Below the pieces are notes generated by a model. It saw only the letters and a program-made list of their open reading frames with translations. It searched no databases and was not told the DNA's origin. Of a DNA stretch of 23,184 nt, positions 21,831-23,184 are shown piece after piece. The first letter of the stretch is position 1. Every line of letters starts with the position of its first letter. Origin of the DNA: JANWHZ01 sp964527385 (GTDB taxonomy: Bacteria; Patescibacteriota; Saccharimonadia; Saccharimonadales; UBA4665); NCBI GenBank assembly GCA_964527385.1, contig CAZGPZ010000011.1, positions 1-23,184 of the forward strand, written 5' to 3'. A program made the translations under genes and the position numbers.

Positions 21831-21847
21831 ATTTTAGCAACATGCTA
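21831..21847 (-). promoter_or_regulatory. Promoter of the phosphoribosyltransferase gene with overlapping inverted repeat
   Basis: The minus strand reads TGCTAAAAT (21831-21839; hexamer 21831-21836), ending 6 nt before the ATG at 21824. The inverted repeat TAGCA-ACA-TGCTA (21835-21847) overlaps the TGn extension and could be an operator. There is no Shine-Dalgarno and no clear -35. Confidence 0.5.
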
Positions 21848-21871
21848 GCAAATCGCTTGCGCTTTATTGCA

Positions 21872-21883
21872 GTAACCGGTTAC
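21872..21883. repeat. 12-bp perfect palindrome at the tlyA stop codon
   Basis: GTAACCGGTTAC is its own reverse complement and contains the tlyA TAA stop (21880-21882). It may be a protein-binding site or chance. Confidence 0.3.
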
Positions 21884-22596
21884 AGGGCGTGCATCAAGTA
21901 GAACCGTTCGAGGTTGCCCTTGGCACCAGCAACTTCTGAATCGGCTTTCGCGATGATCGAAAAACGGTCCTTTGCCCACGCTTCGAAAGCTTTCAAGATA
22001 TCCCGGCGCATGCGGTCGTTCTTGATGACTCCCTTGTGTTTGAGGTTGCTCTGGCCAGCTTCGAACTGCGGTTTCACCATGGCGACGATATCCGTTTTCG
22101 TGCTTGCCAACCGCGCGGCTACCGGCAGGATTTCGCGTAGGGAGATGAATGACACGTCGGCCACAACAAGGTCAATCGGCTGGTTGGTTACAAAGTCGCG
22201 GATGTCGGTCTTCTCGTGCAGCTCAACCCGCGGATCGTCACGCAACGAGGGGTGCATCTGGTCCGTGCCAACATCGACGGCTATCACTTTCCGGGCGCCA
22301 TGCTGTAATGCATAATCGGTGAACCCACCGGTGGAACTGCCGATATCCAACACTGTTTTGCCGCGAAAATCCAGCTTGAGTGCGTCTGCTACCGAAGCTA
22401 GTTTCAACGCTGCCCGGCTGACGTACCGGGCATCCGCAACTAATGTAATATCTTGGTCATCCGCAACCAAAAAGCCTGGTTTCGTGATAACATGCGGCCC
22501 AACTTTGACATCGCCAAGTTTAATGTAGCTCCCTGCTTGGCTACGGGTTGGCACCAACCCGCGAGCCACCATTGCTTGGTCAAGCCGTTGTTTCAA
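21880..22596 (-). CDS. tlyA: TlyA-family rRNA 2'-O-methyltransferase
   Basis: A 238 aa protein of the TlyA/hemolysin A family, which in studied cases 2'-O-methylates cytidines of 16S and/or 23S rRNA. An N-terminal S4 RNA-binding domain (1-60; RLDQAMVARGLVPTRSQAGSYI) is followed by the signature YVSRAALKL (58-66), the SAM motif LDIGSSTGGFTDYAL (83-97), AVDVG (106-110) and KPQFE (175-179). The start is TTG at 22596, 2 nt after the efp stop, with AAAGG 6 nt upstream; no ATG alternative gives the S4 domain. Translation is coupled to efp. The target positions in this organism cannot be read from sequence. Confidence 0.94.
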   Translation of the reverse strand: MKQRLDQAMVARGLVPTRSQAGSYIKLGDVKVGPHVITKPGFLVADDQDITLVADARYVSRAALKLASVADALKLDFRGKTVLDIGSSTGGFTDYALQHGARKVIAVDVGTDQMHPSLRDDPRVELHEKTDIRDFVTNQPIDLVVADVSFISLREILPVAARLASTKTDIVAMVKPQFEAGQSNLKHKGVIKNDRMRRDILKAFEAWAKDRFSIIAKADSEVAGAKGNLERFYLMHAL

Positions 22597-22598
22597 AC

Positions 22599-23165
22599 TT
22601 AGCCTTTCACGCGCTCACGGTACGTGAGGTTGGTTGTATCAACCGATATCACATCACCTGCCTTCACAAAAGCCGGGACACGGATAGAAATGCCCGTTTC
22701 CAACGTGGCATCCTTGGTAACGGCAGTGCTCGTGTCTCCTTTGACGACTGATTCGGTATAGGTGACCTTCAGCGGCACGTTTTTTGGAAGTTCCACCTGA
22801 ATCGGGCTACCCTCGAATAACACCAATCCGACTTTGTCGCCTTCTTTCATAAGTCCAGCGTTGTCGCCAACCATATCAGCGGCGACTTCAAACTGCTCGA
22901 ACGTCTCATCGTTCATTAAGAAAAAGGTCGAACCGTCGTTGTATAAATACTGGACGTTCTGGTTCGTGACATCGGCACTATCGATCTGCTCGTTGCCCTT
23001 GAATGTTTTTTCGAGTACTTTGCCGTCGGTCAAGCTCTTGATGCGAACGTTCACGATCGAACCGCCGCGTCCCATAACTTTCTGTTCGTATTCGACGACA
23101 CGGTATGGTACGCCGTCAAGTTGGAAGATTGTTCCTTTTTTGAGGTCGGTGATGTTGAGTGCCAT
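22599..23165 (-). CDS. efp: Translation elongation factor P
   Basis: A 188 aa EF-P with three beta-barrel domains: KOW-like (1-65), OB (about 66-127) and C-terminal OB (about 130-188, with GISIRVPAFVKAGDVISVDT). EF-P rescues ribosomes stalled at polyproline. The domain I loop that reaches the peptidyl-transferase centre reads KVMGRGGSIVNV (29-40), with Arg33 at the tip where E. coli has Lys34 and EarP-type proteins have Arg32. No modification enzyme is visible in the window. AAAGGAG lies 8 nt before the ATG. It is the first gene of the efp-tlyA pair; its promoter would lie at or beyond the window edge. Confidence 0.97.
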   Translation of the reverse strand: MALNITDLKKGTIFQLDGVPYRVVEYEQKVMGRGGSIVNVRIKSLTDGKVLEKTFKGNEQIDSADVTNQNVQYLYNDGSTFFLMNDETFEQFEVAADMVGDNAGLMKEGDKVGLVLFEGSPIQVELPKNVPLKVTYTESVVKGDTSTAVTKDATLETGISIRVPAFVKAGDVISVDTTNLTYRERVKG

Positions 23166-23173
23166 AAGGGTAT

Positions 23174-23180
23174 CTCCTTT
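23174..23180 (-). promoter_or_regulatory. Ribosome binding site of efp
   Basis: AAAGGAG on the minus strand, 8 nt before the efp ATG. A Shine-Dalgarno here means that efp is not leaderless, unlike most other first genes in the window. Confidence 0.75.
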
Positions 23181-23184
23181 ATAA

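Noticed and set aside
1..23184. CRISPR arrays, tRNA, rRNA or alternative genetic code
   Set aside because: No regularly spaced repeats and no tRNA- or rRNA-like stretches were recognised by eye. TGA ends several well-defined genes, so it is read as stop.

Overview
The window looks like a chromosomal segment of a Patescibacteria/CPR bacterium, most likely Candidatus Saccharibacteria (TM7). The reasons are a compact, roughly half-GC layout, a complete type IV pilus (T4P) locus of the kind known from these small epibionts, translation genes packed end to end, and operon-leading genes that appear to be leaderless. UGA is used as an ordinary stop codon (pilM, pilB), which argues against the recoded Gracilibacteria/Absconditabacteria. 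The lineage is inferred from gene content, not from a database search.

Layout. Positions 2-790 (+) hold the 3' part of a XerC/D-type tyrosine recombinase. Positions 800-17338 are all on the minus strand and form the T4P region. Read in transcription order it runs: a duplicated two-gene cassette (TPR-like membrane protein plus large exported protein; copy B 17338-14823, copy A 14776-12002); the core operon pilM-pilN-pilO-small membrane protein-pilB-pilT-pilC (11846-5058) behind its own promoter; a major pilin gene (4954-4445) with its own promoter and a strong intrinsic terminator; and a final unit of prepilin peptidase pilD, two class III-leader pseudopilins and a PilX-like protein (4364-800). 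No PilQ secretin or PilP is seen, which fits a single-membrane envelope. Assembly (PilB), retraction (PilT), platform (PilC), alignment complex (PilM/N/O), peptidase (PilD) and pilins together could build a retractile pilus. The duplicated exported proteins are unrecognised and are the best candidates for something new, for example surface or pilus-tip proteins.

Positions 17581-23165 carry a non-pilus block on both strands: a divergent SAM-methyltransferase-like protein (-), YchF ATPase (+), a YokE-like bacterial PH domain protein (-), a Crp/Fnr-family regulator (+), a COG1926-type phosphoribosyltransferase (-), and a coupled tlyA-efp pair (-; efp first).

A recurrent signal ties the window together. 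At least eight operon-leading genes have an extended -10 box (TGn-TAnnnT) or a -35/-10 pair whose -10 ends only 6-9 nt before the start codon, with no Shine-Dalgarno sequence. Downstream genes in operons mostly carry AGGAGG-like Shine-Dalgarno sequences and overlapping stop/start codons. pilM and the major pilin are exceptions, having real 5' leaders and Shine-Dalgarno sequences.
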